From NCBI RefSeq assembly GCF_028583425.1, contig NC_072800.1, positions 12,909,001-12,973,000 of the forward strand: 64,000 bases of DNA, in the 5' to 3' direction. Shown here in pieces: positions 26,201 through 35,309 of this stretch. The translations under genes were made by a program, and so were the position numbers. The notes beneath the pieces are model-generated. The model did not search any database, was not told the DNA's origin, and saw nothing but the letters and a program-made list of their open reading frames with translations. Position 1 is the stretch's first letter, and each line of letters opens with the position of its first letter. This stretch comes from Eublepharis macularius (taxonomy: Eukaryota; Chordata; Lepidosauria; Squamata; Eublepharidae).

Positions 26201-27854
26201 GGGAGAAGAAAGGGAAGATGGAATAATCTAAGGCTGCAATCCTAAACACACTTATAAGGGAGGAAGCACTATTGGTTAATTGGGACCTACTGCTGAGTAA
26301 ACATACTTAGGATTGCACTGTACAAGAATTAGGCAAGTAGAAAAAGAACATTCCCCCCCACACACACACGCTAGATGATTTCCTTGTCTGCTTGCTGTTG
26401 AAAAAACCTCTAGTACCTTGAAGATGAATAAATACAGTTTTTAAGCCAAATATACTTGTAACTGATGTGTCAATCCTAATTTTCAATACTATATCGTGAA
26501 CAAGATATATAAACTCTTTATTCCTATTAACATTCAAAGGATTTAATGTGAATCAGATTTTGAAAAGAGGGGGGAGATTCAATTTCCTGTAGGGATTGTT
26601 GGGGAGATACGATTTTAAACAACCAAAATATAAACAACCAAAATATACACAACAATATTGTGGCTGAAGGTTTCACAGACGGAAACCTACATCCAATATG
26701 TTAGTCTTTAACAGGGCTCATTTGGAGGCGGAACGTGCCAGAACAGCGTTCCAGTAGATCTGAAAAGAGGTCACGTGGGTTTTGGGCCCGCCCACATGAT
26801 TCCTTTTCCTCCTGGCTGTCCTCGTCTTTAGCAGCAGGCTCTGCTGCTTTATTTTCATTTGTGACTCATGAGAGAGAGAGAGAAAATGAGTGAGTGCAAG
26901 CTGAGTGGGGCTGGGCTCCAAAGGAACGTAAGCTGCTTTGAATTCATTCTGCTCTGCTGCTTTATTTTCATTTGTGACTCATGAGAGAGAGAGAGAAAAT
27001 GAGTGAATGAGTGCAAGCTGAGTGGGGCTGGGCTCCAAAGGAATGTAAGCTGCTTTGAATTCATTCTGCTCTGCTGCTTTATTTTCATTTGTGACTCATG
27101 AGAGAGAGAGAGAAAATGAATGAATGAGTGCAAGCTGAGTGGGGCTGGGCTCCAAAGGAATGTAAGCTGCTTTGAATTCATTCTGCTCTGCTGCTTTATT
27201 TTCATTTGTGACTTGTGAGAGAGAGTGAGTGCATGCGTGCGTGCAAGCAAGGATGGCTCTCTAGAGGGTAAGCTGCTTTGAGTTCATTCTGCTTTAAGGA
27301 AATTCCTGGAGATTTTTGGGGAAAGGGGCCTGAGGGGTGGATGGTGCCTTCTGACACACTTCCCGTGATGTCAGGGGGTGGTGGTGGCATATGCTAATGA
27401 GTTATGCTAATGAGTTCTGCGGTTCTTTTTCTAGGAAATGACCCCTGGTCTTTAAGGTGCTACAAAACACTGTCTAAATGATGAGCCTGATGCTTCCTCA
27501 AGGAAGACAATGAAGGACAGAAGATGTCACCCTCCCCAGTCCGTACCTTTTGATGAAACTCTGTCTCTACATAGTGATTAAGGCAAAACCCCACAGATAG
27601 ATTATCCTCCAAACCTCTTCCCTATAGCAATAAAGGCTTTATATATATAATTACAGCTGTTTTCTGTCATAAATTGAAATCATATGGGCTTAATATTTGA
27701 AGTTCCATACCTTCATTCGAGCTTCCACTGAAGCTTTCTTACGTGCTTCCCTCCGACGATACTGTTCTACTTTATCCAGCTGGTCTGGCCGCTGAAGCAT
27801 TCCTGCCACCCGCTGTACAGCAGTTGCAACCGCTTCCCTGTCCGTCTCCTCCAT
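11038..27854 (-). CDS. EXOC3: EXOC3 (exocyst complex component 3, Sec6), full coding span, 12 coding exons
   Basis: EXOC3/Sec6 is a subunit of the eight-protein exocyst, which tethers secretory vesicles to the plasma membrane before SNARE fusion. I joined 12 exons with consensus GT-AG junctions: 27854-27711, 24464-24245, 24029-23348, 21699-21582, 21353-21228, 20841-20741, 18360-18250, 17521-17371, 15352-15230, 13876-13715, 13023-12896, 11209-11038. Phases agree at every junction. The total is 2238 nt, or 745 codons plus TAA, equal to the mammalian protein length. The N-terminus [16 protein letters not shown] and the C-terminus [11 protein letters not shown] are near-identical to the vertebrate family. 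The N-terminal part is predicted helical/coiled-coil, and the rest is the Sec6 family domain (CATCHR-type helical bundles). No frameshift or premature stop is seen, so the gene looks functional. The donor of the 17521-17371 exon (GAG|gttgga) is the weakest site. Transcription starts in the CpG island near 37.5 kb. Confidence 0.97.
12896..13023 (-). CDS. EXOC3: EXOC3 coding exon 11
   Basis: 128 nt encoding [19 protein letters not shown] through [10 protein letters not shown]. Acceptor taattaatag|GGC; donor ATTAG|gtaaaa. It includes the invariant [13 protein letters not shown]. Confidence 0.95.
13715..13876 (-). CDS. EXOC3: EXOC3 coding exon 10
   Basis: 162 nt, 54 codons, [19 protein letters not shown] through [14 protein letters not shown]. 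Acceptor ttttatcag|AAAATG; donor GCTGCT|gtaagt. Confidence 0.96.
14455..14695 (-). mobile_element. tRNA-headed SINE, degenerate
   Basis: On the minus strand the head (tggttagagtgttggattag) and the segment ttgggccagtcccacagcc precede a 3' end with gggtcaccattgggc and gtataaatgaagtaag. Confidence 0.7.
14715..14850 (-). repeat. LINE/SINE tail-like repeat
   Basis: ttatttattttattacactt, then tattctgttctccctgaaaa and cagagcagatcacatcag resemble the complement of the tail at 23040-23240. Confidence 0.4.
14870..15205 (+). repeat. GC-rich LINE 3'-UTR-like repeat next to EXOC3 coding exon 9
   Basis: gcggaacgtctctgacttgc, aaagatagtaaatcctgctt, ccctggccctggtcgaggct resemble a common reptile LINE 3' region. 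It ends about 25 bp from the exon donor. Open frames here are repeat-derived. Confidence 0.45.
15230..15352 (-). CDS. EXOC3: EXOC3 coding exon 9
   Basis: 123 nt, 41 codons, [18 protein letters not shown] through [12 protein letters not shown], containing the conserved [11 protein letters not shown]. Acceptor ccttttag|CCA; donor AAGAAG|gtattt. A GC-rich LINE-like repeat begins within about 30 bp of the donor. Confidence 0.95.
15627..15833 (-). mobile_element. tRNA-headed SINE
   Basis: Minus-strand SINE: the head complement is at about 15800-15833 (gtgtagcgtagtgg). The 3' end reads complement of catttgtataccgctcttct at 15640-15660, the standard tail of this family. Confidence 0.7.
16070..16720 (+). 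mobile_element. Possible LTR (solo or partial LTR retroelement)
   Basis: A stretch with promoter-like tctgattggttaat and ggaataaagggtggctcagt, a poly(A)-signal region tatcaataaacactttatag, and a downstream cgtggtggcagctgctgc that resembles a primer-binding/leader region. No coding frame and no confirmed terminal repeats. A degraded LTR element is the best reading. Confidence 0.35.
17052..17184. repeat. Inverted repeat, arms of about 34 bp
   Basis: 17052-17085 (ctatctgcttgtgg.. to gggttta) is complementary to 17151-17184 with few mismatches, around a 65-bp spacer. It lies in EXOC3 intron DNA. Confidence 0.7.
17371..17521 (-). CDS. EXOC3: EXOC3 coding exon 8
   Basis: 151 nt encoding [17 protein letters not shown] through [13 protein letters not shown]. 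The first third has diverged from the mammalian sequence more than the other exons, while the KEGCS..LL motif is kept. Acceptor gtcccag|G; donor GAG|gttgga is weaker than consensus. Confidence 0.92.
17640..17830. repeat. Probable LINE tail-like AT-rich repeat
   Basis: aaaacagccttcaac.., acatatcaataaataattaa and ctattaaaatagcagatcc resemble degenerate copies of lizard LINE 3' tails. A GA-rich stretch follows to about 18110. Confidence 0.35.
18250..18360 (-). CDS. EXOC3: EXOC3 coding exon 7
   Basis: 111 nt encoding [18 protein letters not shown] through [12 protein letters not shown]. Acceptor ttacatag|GTAC; donor TTTAA|gtaagt. The phase joins AG|G and AA|G codons to the neighbours. Confidence 0.95.
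19690..20120 (+). mobile_element. Degraded L1-type LINE, ORF2 C-terminal region
   Basis: A plus-strand frame near 19728 reads [17 protein letters not shown], the cysteine/tryptophan motif near the end of L1 ORF2. Downstream sequence is stop-rich, so the copy is dead. Confidence 0.65.
20741..20841 (-). CDS. EXOC3: EXOC3 coding exon 6
   Basis: 101 nt encoding [17 protein letters not shown] then [16 protein letters not shown]. Acceptor ctctttcag|ATG; donor AGCAG|gtaaaa. A GT follows codon 19 (AAG|gtacta), but the frame continues through it with family-matching residues, so it is not used. Confidence 0.94.
21228..21353 (-). CDS. EXOC3: EXOC3 coding exon 5
   Basis: 126 nt, exactly 42 codons, [18 protein letters not shown] through TTLPAIVFQ. 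Acceptor tctgcag|TCC; donor TTCCAG|gtataa. Confidence 0.95.
21582..21699 (-). CDS. EXOC3: EXOC3 coding exon 4
   Basis: 118 nt encoding [16 protein letters not shown] through [11 protein letters not shown]. Acceptor ttcaattcag|TGAGG; donor CTTACA|gtaagt. The phase joins the AG left by the previous exon to make Ser. Confidence 0.95.
22031..22275 (+). mobile_element. tRNA-headed SINE (Sauria type)
   Basis: Box A-like tggtgcagtggttaagagc and box B-like gggttcgattcc are followed by cagctgggtgaccttgggtc and the tail actctgagcg..gtggtatataagc. Inserted in an EXOC3 intron. Confidence 0.85.
23040..23240 (+). repeat. LINE 3' tail with (AAATA)n
   Basis: ttatccgccctgagcctgct, gggagggcggaatacaaata, then gataaataaataaaaata. 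Typical of dispersed LINE ends in lizards. Confidence 0.55.
23348..24029 (-). CDS. EXOC3: EXOC3 coding exon 3 (largest)
   Basis: This 682-nt exon encodes [18 protein letters not shown] through [16 protein letters not shown]. Acceptor ttctcag|TGCC; donor AAAAG|gtaagg. It contains the conserved Sec6 segment [20 protein letters not shown]. The first half of the Sec6 domain sits here. Confidence 0.97.
24245..24464 (-). CDS. EXOC3: EXOC3 coding exon 2
   Basis: The exon encodes [20 protein letters not shown] through VENLKNIFS, the N-terminal helical/coiled-coil part. It is 220 nt, with acceptor tttcag|GCC and donor TCAG|gtatga, leaving phase 1. It was too closed in other frames to show as a long open frame, but every codon matches the family. 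Confidence 0.95.
24715..24900 (-). mobile_element. 5S rRNA-derived SINE
   Basis: Complement of the 5S part is at 24818-24890 (ggtctcccatccaagtacta, cctgcttagcttccaa). The tail complement gaggtggtttgccttcttct precedes it. Same family as 9955-10165. Confidence 0.8.
25153..25366. repeat. Foldback element with hammerhead-like core, 15-bp target duplication
   Basis: Two inverted arms begin tattgtcgaaggctttcacg on the left and end cccggaaaacccacaacc on the right. GATCTATCAAGCTGT is duplicated at 25138-25152 and 25367-25381. On the minus strand 25273-25239 reads CTGAAGA, GCCAGC, CACAGCT, GCTGGC, GAAA, CGTC, the layout of a hammerhead ribozyme core. The right arm keeps only the 3' half of the motif. 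Hammerheads are known from Penelope-like elements, so a PLE-derived foldback is likely. Confidence 0.75.
25395..25605. repeat. Possible MITE with inverted ends
   Basis: gggctgttccacatgggga near 25405 and ggggaatttccatgtggg near 25555 are imperfect inverted ends, with an inner inverted ttctccagct pair. Confidence 0.4.
25790..25985. repeat. Interspersed repeat (second copy of the 2870 family)
   Basis: tgctcccaactacaacccct, gcaggtcccatgagtttcag and cctttttgggtggccaaagg align with 2870-3060 and 32095-32290. Confidence 0.5.
26712..27447. mobile_element. Non-autonomous hAT-like element (CAGGGCTCATTT type) with internal tandem repeat
   Basis: Ends CAGGGCTCATTT and AAATGACCCCTG are inverted. GTCTTTAA is duplicated at 26704-26711 and 27448-27455, the 8-bp duplication expected of hAT transposases. 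The inside carries a 113-117-bp tandem repeat (26841 to about 27300). No transposase. A relative is at 52832-53277. Confidence 0.85.
26841..27300. repeat. Tandem repeat, unit 113-117 bp, about 3.6 copies
   Basis: ctgctgctttattttcattt recurs at 26841, 26954, 27071 and 27188. Each unit holds a (GA)n run, gagtggggctgggctccaaa and a gctgctttgaattcattct end. The frame through it is repeat-derived. Confidence 0.9.
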
Positions 27855-27902
27855 TTTAGAGCCACGTCTCAAAAGGTAGATGTCTGCATAACTCAAGGAA
27901 CA
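27711..27902 (-). CDS. EXOC3: EXOC3 exon 2 (first coding exon; ATG at 27854)
   Basis: The exon contains a short 5' UTR and codons 1-48, ending MK|gtatgg in phase 0. The start ATG at 27854-27852 gives [14 protein letters not shown], the known family N-terminus; the frame is open further upstream but does not match the family there. The acceptor is placed at 27902 after the pyrimidine-rich cctcgttccccag. A second acceptor (ttatgcag) about 20 nt downstream is possible; both leave the coding start unchanged. Confidence 0.95.
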
Positions 27903-28163
27903 CTGGGGAACGAGGATGATAAAATATTTAGAAAGCCACTTTATCTCAGACATCACTTACAGATCCAATACACTTGCTAGTGACAAGCCCAATCTCACTA
28001 AGTCAAGTACAAGCACCTTGATAGCTGCCCAGCAGGAAGTGCTTGTAGCACTGCAGCAGTAGACAGATTATGAATAAAAGATTAATTGCTCAGCTCAACT
28101 GCTCTGTTTTATATCTATTCATTGATTGTTCAGCTTTACAGACCCACTCTCCTGATAGAAAGC

Positions 28164-28219
28164 ATGTTCTGATACCCATGTGAACACTAGATTAGGTGTT
28201 CACATGGGTATCAGAACAT
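28164..28219. repeat. Perfect 24-bp inverted repeat with 8-nt loop
   Basis: 28164-28187 (atgttctgatacccatgtga then acac) is exactly complementary to 28196-28219 around tagattag. It lies in EXOC3 intron 1, about 260 bp upstream of exon 2. Confidence 0.9.
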
Positions 28220-28239
28220 TAGGGGTCCTGAAATGTCAT

Positions 28240-30150
28240 TGGGGTCTCTCTAGACAATTATAACTGCATGGTAGCACAGATTTGCAACTTCTAGGAGGGA
28301 ACAGGAGGATCCAAGTTGCCCATGCGGAGGAGGTAAGTAAAGCCGATGGGTTAGAAGCAGGAAGAGCTTCTCTTTCCTTAATCTCCAGCACTGGCAAGCA
28401 ACTAAGGAGACCAAGAGTCCTGGGCCAATTGAAATACACAGTCACAGAAAATTAGCAAAAGAGCTCAGCCTGCTTTGATATCTCAACTGCGGCAATGGAG
28501 GCAGTCGGACCACAGGCCAGTGTCCGTTTGTTCCTAACACTGTCAGCTGGCCTAACATCTGATCCAGATAGACTGATGGACAGAATTATTAAAAACACAG
28601 GTAGGGAGGTAGGAGGAAATAAGCAACTGGGAAATTTCTAGCCCCCCCCCCCAGCCCAATCTCTTTCTCCACAATATTATAAACTCTAAAGAGTTCGAGT
28701 GGGCCTATTTTCCCATCTCCCTGTTCTCTTTTCATCCCTATTCTGAGGACAATAAAAAGGCTCATTATAATACTTTGTGGGAGGGACTCTTTTTTGGGGA
28801 CATGCTCACACTCATGTTGGATCCTTCCCCCACTGTCTGGATGGAGAATCAGAACTCTTTGAGCTGCTACACTGATGCTTCTTTATTATGTTCCTCTTAG
28901 CTTCACAGCAGATTTCTCCTTTGGTTCCCTGAGAGGATAAGAAACACCTGCCAATGTATCCATGGCCAAAACTAGGTGCACAGCATCTCTGCCTCCTTGT
29001 TCTCCCCCTTTTCCATCCCACTCTAGCACACTTACAACTCCTCCTCAAACACCCCTCTCTTCTCAGCCTCCACTCTCCCTTTTTGAGTCTCCTGCCTCTC
29101 CTTGACCCCCTCCGCCAATGGTAGACTGCGCAAGATGTAGTCACTTGGGAGCATGCTGAGGGTCTCCTTGAGGAAAGCAAAGTAAATGTATTCAGAATAG
29201 ACTAATGAAACAAAGAAAAGAGAACATGGTCCAATGAGGGACCACAGAAGCTTACTAAGTTCCGTGATGTTGAGAGTGCCCTAAGTAAAACCTGACCCAG
29301 GATTTCAAAGATTCTCTTATGGTGGAGGTGGAACTTTATGATCTAGCCCTGCTGACTGACAAAGAAGACAGGACTGGATAAAAAGTTCTGAATCTATCAT
29401 TGGAATTCAAATCTTTTCCTGAAGAAGCTGCTTAGTTTACACCACTCTTGATGTTCTTCAAGAGTTAGAGATAAGGTATGAGCCCACAGACTGAAGGGCG
29501 CAACAAGCAAAGGCATTCCACTGGCCATTCCGGACTACGGCAATTACGTGCTGAAGACAATTATCTCCCTCTGTGGCACCATGAACCTTTTGTAGTGTAC
29601 CTTTGGGAACTGCATGAAACATAAGGGGAAAATACATGAGTTTCTGCCACGTCGTGTGGTGTAAATGGCTGAAGCCAAGTGCAACAAAGTCCTGAAAAAC
29701 AGACTGCAGGGGATGATAGACCAGAAGGTTGTCTTAAACTGGGAGTTGCAGCATTCAGCATTCTATATGGCCCGTGGTTTGGAATGAAACTCTGGTGAAT
29801 ATCAAGTACAGTGGCTTGTGATCGGTGATAATCAAAAATGATATCCATACAGGTAAAGATATGAAGACCTCGGGGAAAAAATGGGAGCACTGAAAAAAGC
29901 TCTTATGATTCTCCTCCCCCTTTTGAGATAAGTGGAAAACTTTTAAGACAAGGTTTTGTGCACGCAAAATGTCTGAGTATTTTTTTCTTTTAATTTTTCT
30001 GGTGGAAACACTGGGAAAGTTTGGGGAACACTGGAAAAAACTCTTACATTTTCCTTTGTGGGGCGAATAAAATGCTTTTAAGTCAAACATTTTACTCACT
30101 CAAAATATGCAGAACAAAAAGAAATGTTGTATAAGACTACCTGATGTTCG
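28240..30150. other. EXOC3 intron 1, no recognised feature
   Basis: No coding or repeat family recognised, apart from a weak direct repeat of about 140 bp (29880-30110: gggagcactg..aaaactctta twice). Confidence 0.4.
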
Positions 30151-30159
30151 ATTACTCAT

Positions 30160-30300
30160 TCTGCCATGGGAGCTCACTGAGTAACTTGGGGCCAGTCACA
30201 CACTCTCAGTCTAACCTACCTTACGGGGTTGTCACTATGAAGATAAAATAGAGGGAAGAATGATGGAAACTGCTGTGGATTTTCATTGGGCAGAAAAGCA
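30160..30300 (+). mobile_element. SINE fragment, tRNA-headed family body
   Basis: gggagctcactgagtaactt, then ctcagtctaacctaccttac and agataaaatagagggaag match the body of the family; the head is missing. Confidence 0.55.
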
Positions 30301-30579
30301 TGTAACAGTAATGCCTAATTTTTTAACAATATGTTTATTGTGCAAATGTGAACCATTCTGGCAACGATAAACATATATATATAATGGCCTTTATGAGGGC
30401 AGAAAGGCGGGTTATAAATTTTGTAAAATAAATGGTATGTTTGAAAACACCAAACTCTTTCATAATTTATTATCAAAGTTATAAAGTTTGACATGGGATC
30501 TTTTCATACAGCCCTTGTAAACCACTTTGGCTGTCAGTTGTTAGTGGATTTTTTTCTCCTTTCAAACAAAACTGCTCAT

Positions 30580-30825
30580 TATATTGTCGAAGGCTTTCAC
30601 GGCCGGAGAACGATGGCTGTTGTGGATTTTCCGGGCTGTATAGCCACGGTCTTGGCATTGTAGTTCCTGACGTTTCGCCAGCAGCTGTGGCGGGCATCTT
30701 CAGAGGTGTAGCACCTCTGTCTTTTGGTGCTACACCTCTGAAGATGCCAGCCACAGCTGCTGGCAAAACGTCAGGAACTACAATGCCAAGACCACGGCTA
30801 TACAGCCCAGAAAATCCACAACAAC
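30580..30825. repeat. Foldback element with hammerhead-like core, second copy
   Basis: Same family as 25153-25366. CAAAACTGC(T/G)CAT is duplicated at 30567-30579 and 30826-30838 with one mismatch. The minus strand at 30703-30669 has CTGAAGA..GAAACGTC with one change in stem II (GCCCGC against GCTGGC). The plus strand at 30738-30772 has intact stem II but GAAA changed to AAAA. Confidence 0.75.
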
Positions 30826-31029
30826 CAAAACTGCGCATGTCCTGTTTGCAATGTGGGCTGAGCCAGTTTTTTTGAAAACCCTTTTCTTCCATTTTGAAGT
30901 GTTCTGTACACTTCTGATTTGCTGCAGTGTGCTGTTTGAAAAGCTGATGGCGCTTTCACAAATACCACCTTTTTATTTTCCTGCCCATTTTCTCTTTTTA
31001 ATTGATAGTGATTAGCACTATAGCATTGT

Positions 31030-31255
31030 AATGTAGGGTTGCCAGTCCCCCGCTGGGAACGGGGGATCCCCCTTGCACGTGGCAGGAAAGGGGCGGCAAG
31101 GGGGAATCCTCCCCTGCCACCTGCCAGCTGATAATTTAAAGGGCTCTTTAAAGGGCCACGAACACTGAACATGTTCATGTTCATGTTCATGTTCTGTTCG
31201 TTGTTCGTGGATGGCAACGAACAACAGTGTTCAGAATTTTTTTCCCATTCGTGCC
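31030..31255. repeat. GGGTTGCCAGTCCCC-type repeat with TTCATG tandem
   Basis: Starts tagggttgccagtccccc. It contains gttcatgttcatgttcatgt and inverted gttcgttgttcgtgg segments. Class unknown. Confidence 0.45.
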
Positions 31256-31257
31256 CA

Positions 31258-31340
31258 TGTCTACTTATAGGTGCTATTGGACTCTTGCTCTTTTCTACTG
31301 CTACAGATAGACTAACACAGCTACCCATCTTGATCTAAAT
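31258..31340 (+). repeat. Foldback family B, right end only
   Basis: taggtgctattggactcttg, ctcttttctactgctacaga, acacagctacccatcttgat. Matches the right end of 39530-39765. Confidence 0.7.
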
Positions 31341-32094
31341 GACCACCAGAATCCCTTTGTATAATATTAAGCCTCATAGAGTTTGCGTCCACTTTAAGTT
31401 CCAGGCTCCCTTGGAGATAAAAATTGCATTATTGGAGATAAATGTTTTAAGGTGAGACATTGTTGACTGATGTTAAGCCATCCATTTTCACGCTTTATTC
31501 TTGCTAGTAAGCTCTCATAGGGGATGAGTAATAAGGTTGGTGATGAAACACCCACAGCATGTGGCAAGATCAAGTAAACTTCTAAGTTTAGATAAAATAT
31601 TTGAGTTTGAGGCTTCCTGTACAGCTACCACTCCCAGCAGTAGAGGTGTATTCACATTTCTCAGGATTTAATGTGTGGCTGCAACTCTTGCGGGCAATTT
31701 ACGTAGAGCAGCTTCAAATCCATCATTATATTCCTTTTAAATGATCCCAACCTCACGAACGTCTTCAATGAGGCTGAACATCCCAACTAGCCCAGATAAG
31801 TTTTCCCATACTATATATTGAAAACTGGTAACTCTGGAGATGTATCCAAATCCAGGGTGAAGTTCTAGTTGGAGATATCCAGCATTAAGATCAAATGAGA
31901 GTATCTTTGCTCCATTCAGGTCAGATCATGAACAATGTATATGGTGTTCTTGCTTTATGACTTGAGTATATCCACACAGAGTCTGATCTTTCTTGATTGT
32001 CTGGGAGCAACTGCAACTGGTGAGAACCGTGCCCGTCACACCTCCTCAATTATATCAAGTTCTTTTGAGCATTCTTCCTCTACTAGTTTTCATA

Positions 32095-32290
32095 CATGGG
32101 GGTGGATCCAGCTAGCTTTATCACTGAATCTCACCAATTCCCCCACCTACTACAGCCCCCCACTCCCACAGTTTTTCTACTTGAGGTTCCCAATATTCTT
32201 AGAGTAGCCTTTTTTGGTGCTCAAAGGGGACTCCTACCTTCTTGTCTCCCAGCAGAAAAGTTGGTTGGCTACAATCCAAAGAATGGAATG
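32095..32290. repeat. Interspersed repeat (third copy of the 2870 family)
   Basis: ggtggatccagctagcttta, ctactacagccccccactcc and gtgctcaaaggggactccta align with the other two copies. Confidence 0.5.
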
Positions 32291-33134
32291 TGTCTGTGAT
32301 GAAACAGCAGACTTCACAATGTGGAGCTATATCTGAGAGTTCTTCACCTGAGAGTTCTTGCACTTCCTATGCCACAAAACATATGTGAGTACCTGAAGAA
32401 TCTGGTCCAACTAGTTTAGATTAATGTTTTAGACCAACACAACAGCTGTTCCATAGTGGAGAAGGTTATCATCGCTATCTGCTTCTGTCCTGGAGTCTTG
32501 AAACTCTAGCTATACTTGAAATTGTTCACATATTCATAATGGTTCAATATTTATCTAAGGTAGGTTTGTTAATGAACATATACGCTGTTTGTTTAGCCAT
32601 AACATTTACAGAGGCACTAGTCTATGAGAACCCCAATCCTGCAGTGTTATGTCCAAAGTGTAACAGAAGTAGTAGTACACAAAGATACCATTCCAGACTT
32701 TATACTAAAGATTATACTCGTCCTGTAATTGTGTAGCTTTTGAAGCCAAAAAAATTACCAAAAAAACCCCTCAGATAACATATGGTGTGACCTTCTTTGT
32801 GGTACGAGGATGCCACAGACTGCAAATTATCATTGGCTCATTCTCCATAGAGCCTGCCTACCACACCAAATTAAATAGCAGTTAGTAACTGACTATTATT
32901 TCAAGCTGCTATCTGATACTGAAAGTTGGTAAAGTCTGATCTATGGGTGAGAATTCTCAGAGTATCAGTTGTCATACTATTCCTTAAATCTCAGTGCAAA
33001 CACTGAGGAATCATTCATCTTATCACTGAAAATTAGTACCTTAATCACAACAGCTCTTCTGATTATCAGGGGTCGACTCCCAAGGATTACTCAAACTCAG
33101 AAAAAATCTCCTCATACGACTACCTCAGTACGTT

Positions 33135-33475
33135 CATCTAGGGTTGCCAGGTCCCCACATCCTCTTGGTGGGAAGGGGGGAACTGGTACCCATCTGCATG
33201 TGCGCTCCTGACACCAACACAATGATGTCACTCCCAGGAGTGACATCACTGCACCGGACATGGGAGTGCTCCTGTGGCTGTCTGGGGCCATAATGAGCTC
33301 CACGTGAAGTGTGGGAGCACTCCCATGGCTAATGCGATGACGTCACTTCTGGAAGTGACATCGTCACGCTGTGCTTGTGCCCAGGGTGCCCACCAGTGGC
33401 GAGCGATCGCCAGGCAGCCTGCAACCTCCCACTGATCACTGGCAACCAGCAGGCACCTGGGATCCCTATACACTT
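33135..33475. repeat. TAGGGTTGCCAGGTCCCC-type element
   Basis: Left end tagggttgccaggtcccc. The inside has the short palindromes gatgtcactcccaggagtga and gatgacgtcacttctgg. Similar elements are at 34139-34547 and 46838-47735. Confidence 0.5.
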
Positions 33476-34138
33476 ACTCTTTTCTTTATTCTTCTTCCTG
33501 TTGATACCTTTTTTTCCTGTTTGACTGAGAAATAGTTCTGTCACTACTTCCATGAGCAATCATCCTTCCACACCTAGAAGCCACACGAACGTTAACACTC
33601 TTATTCTCCTTACACTAGGCCTCATCCATGAATAGGGCTGAAAGAGATTTAGAATAACAGAAAACTTTTATTTAACTTCCAGCCCACTTCTGCAGCTATC
33701 TACTCTATCTCACTGTCGCCTTGCTCCAGGTATAGAGCTTGAACAGCCCTACTACTAGCTGTCACCACCTTCAACCCACAGCTCTGACCACCTCCAAAAC
33801 ATTAACATTTTACAACATTAAAAGTTCTAACAATTATATAAATCCTCACAGCTAACAGTCTATTTAATGTCTTTGCCCTACATTTTAATGTGCAGTTCCG
33901 TGAACTGAATTGGGCTGAAGTGAACATGGTCACCATACATATGACAAGAGATTTCAGAAGAAATTCTGCGTATTCCACACCATTTCCCTCTTGTTTAAAA
34001 TTATTTTTTGTTGGCTAATTTTCCAAATTATCTAACAAGACCAGGTGGTCTAATGGCAGGTACCCATGTAGCTTTTGTTTGGTACGGGATGTATCCATTA
34101 ATAGATGCACGGAAAAGGTGACGGGCAGAAGATGTTCC

Positions 34139-34547
34139 ATACAGGGCTGCTAGTCCCCTGGTAGGGATGGGGGATGCCTCTCTCCCAGTCTCCACCCCTC
34201 CCCTGTCACCACTCACCTCGCTGGAGGGGGGGGAAGGCATGGGGAATGAGTCTGGGCAGGCCTGCAGCAGGTGTGCTCCCAGTGGGGCCCAATGACATCA
34301 CTTCCAGGAGTTAACATCATCATGCTGGCTGCAGGAATGCTCCCCTGCTTCATTTGGGGCCCATTTCGGGCCCAAACAGCCCCGCACAAAGAACAGGAGC
34401 ATTCCCGCAGCCAGCCTGATGATGTCACTTCCAGAAATAACATCATCACATCGGCACCAGGAGTGTACAAAGATTTTTGGACAGGTGAATACTGGGTCCC
34501 CCCCCAACTCCCACCAGAAGGGTAAGGGAACCTGGTAACCCTAGATC
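34139..34547. repeat. TAGGGTTGCCAGGTCCCC-type element, second copy
   Basis: It begins gggctgctagtcccctggta and ends gggaacctggtaacccta, an imperfect inverted match, with internal gatgtcacttccagaaataa palindromes. Confidence 0.5.
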
Positions 34548-34983
34548 CATAGGATCATACTTGCAAACCCCTCACAATTTGAAAATGGTGAAAACAAAGG
34601 ATGAAGAAGACAAACACACAGTTGAGAGAACATCCGTTGGCTGCTGGATTGGCTAGGCCTCATCCACAACTGGAATGCCAGCAATTTAAGGGTCAGTTCT
34701 GCCATTAATGTTCCACCTCCACCTGTTTCATGCAGGCTGTCAGCCTTTTGGTTAAAAGTGCCACATGAACATATGTGATGTGGTCACCTTATTTATTGGT
34801 CACCTTATTCATTATTTTTAAAATGAACACTGATCTGGGGATTGGGAGTGTTTGGGAGCAATTTGGATGGGGGAAGGCAACCAGGCAGAACCATGAATGC
34901 CACCTTTTGCTTCAAATATATAGAAGTTTATTTTTTTCCAGAGGTCAGCCCTGGAGAGGAAAGATGTTGTATAATGTCACACA

Positions 34984-35309
34984 CAGGGCTTTTTTTCAGC
35001 TGGAATGAGGTGGAACGGAGTTCCTGCACCTCTTGAAAATGGTCACATGGCCGGTGGCCCCGCCCCCTGATCTCTAGACAGAGGGGAGTTTAGATTGCCC
35101 TCCACACCGCTGCGTAGAGGGCGATCTACACTCCCCTCTGTCTGGAGATCAGGGGGCGGGGCCACTGGCCATGTGACCTTTCTCGCAGAGGGCGATTTAA
35201 ACTTTAAAAAACTCCTCCCTTGTTCCAGCTGACCCAAAGTGATGTCATTGTGTGGTCCTGAGTTCCACCACAGAGTTCCACCTCCTCTTTGCCCAGAAAA
35301 AAAGCCCTG
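34984..35309. mobile_element. Palindromic hAT-like element, copy 1 (EXOC3 intron 1)
   Basis: Ends CAGGGCTTTTTTTC and AAAAAAAGCCCTG. GTCACACA is duplicated perfectly at 34976-34983 and 35310-35317. The centre is a long palindrome built on ccagacagaggggagttta and its complement. No transposase. Confidence 0.93.

Noticed and set aside
26855..27250. 131-codon minus-strand frame with repeated [12 protein letters not shown] blocks
   Set aside because: It is the translation of the 113-117-bp tandem repeat in a hAT-like element, with no start context or homology.
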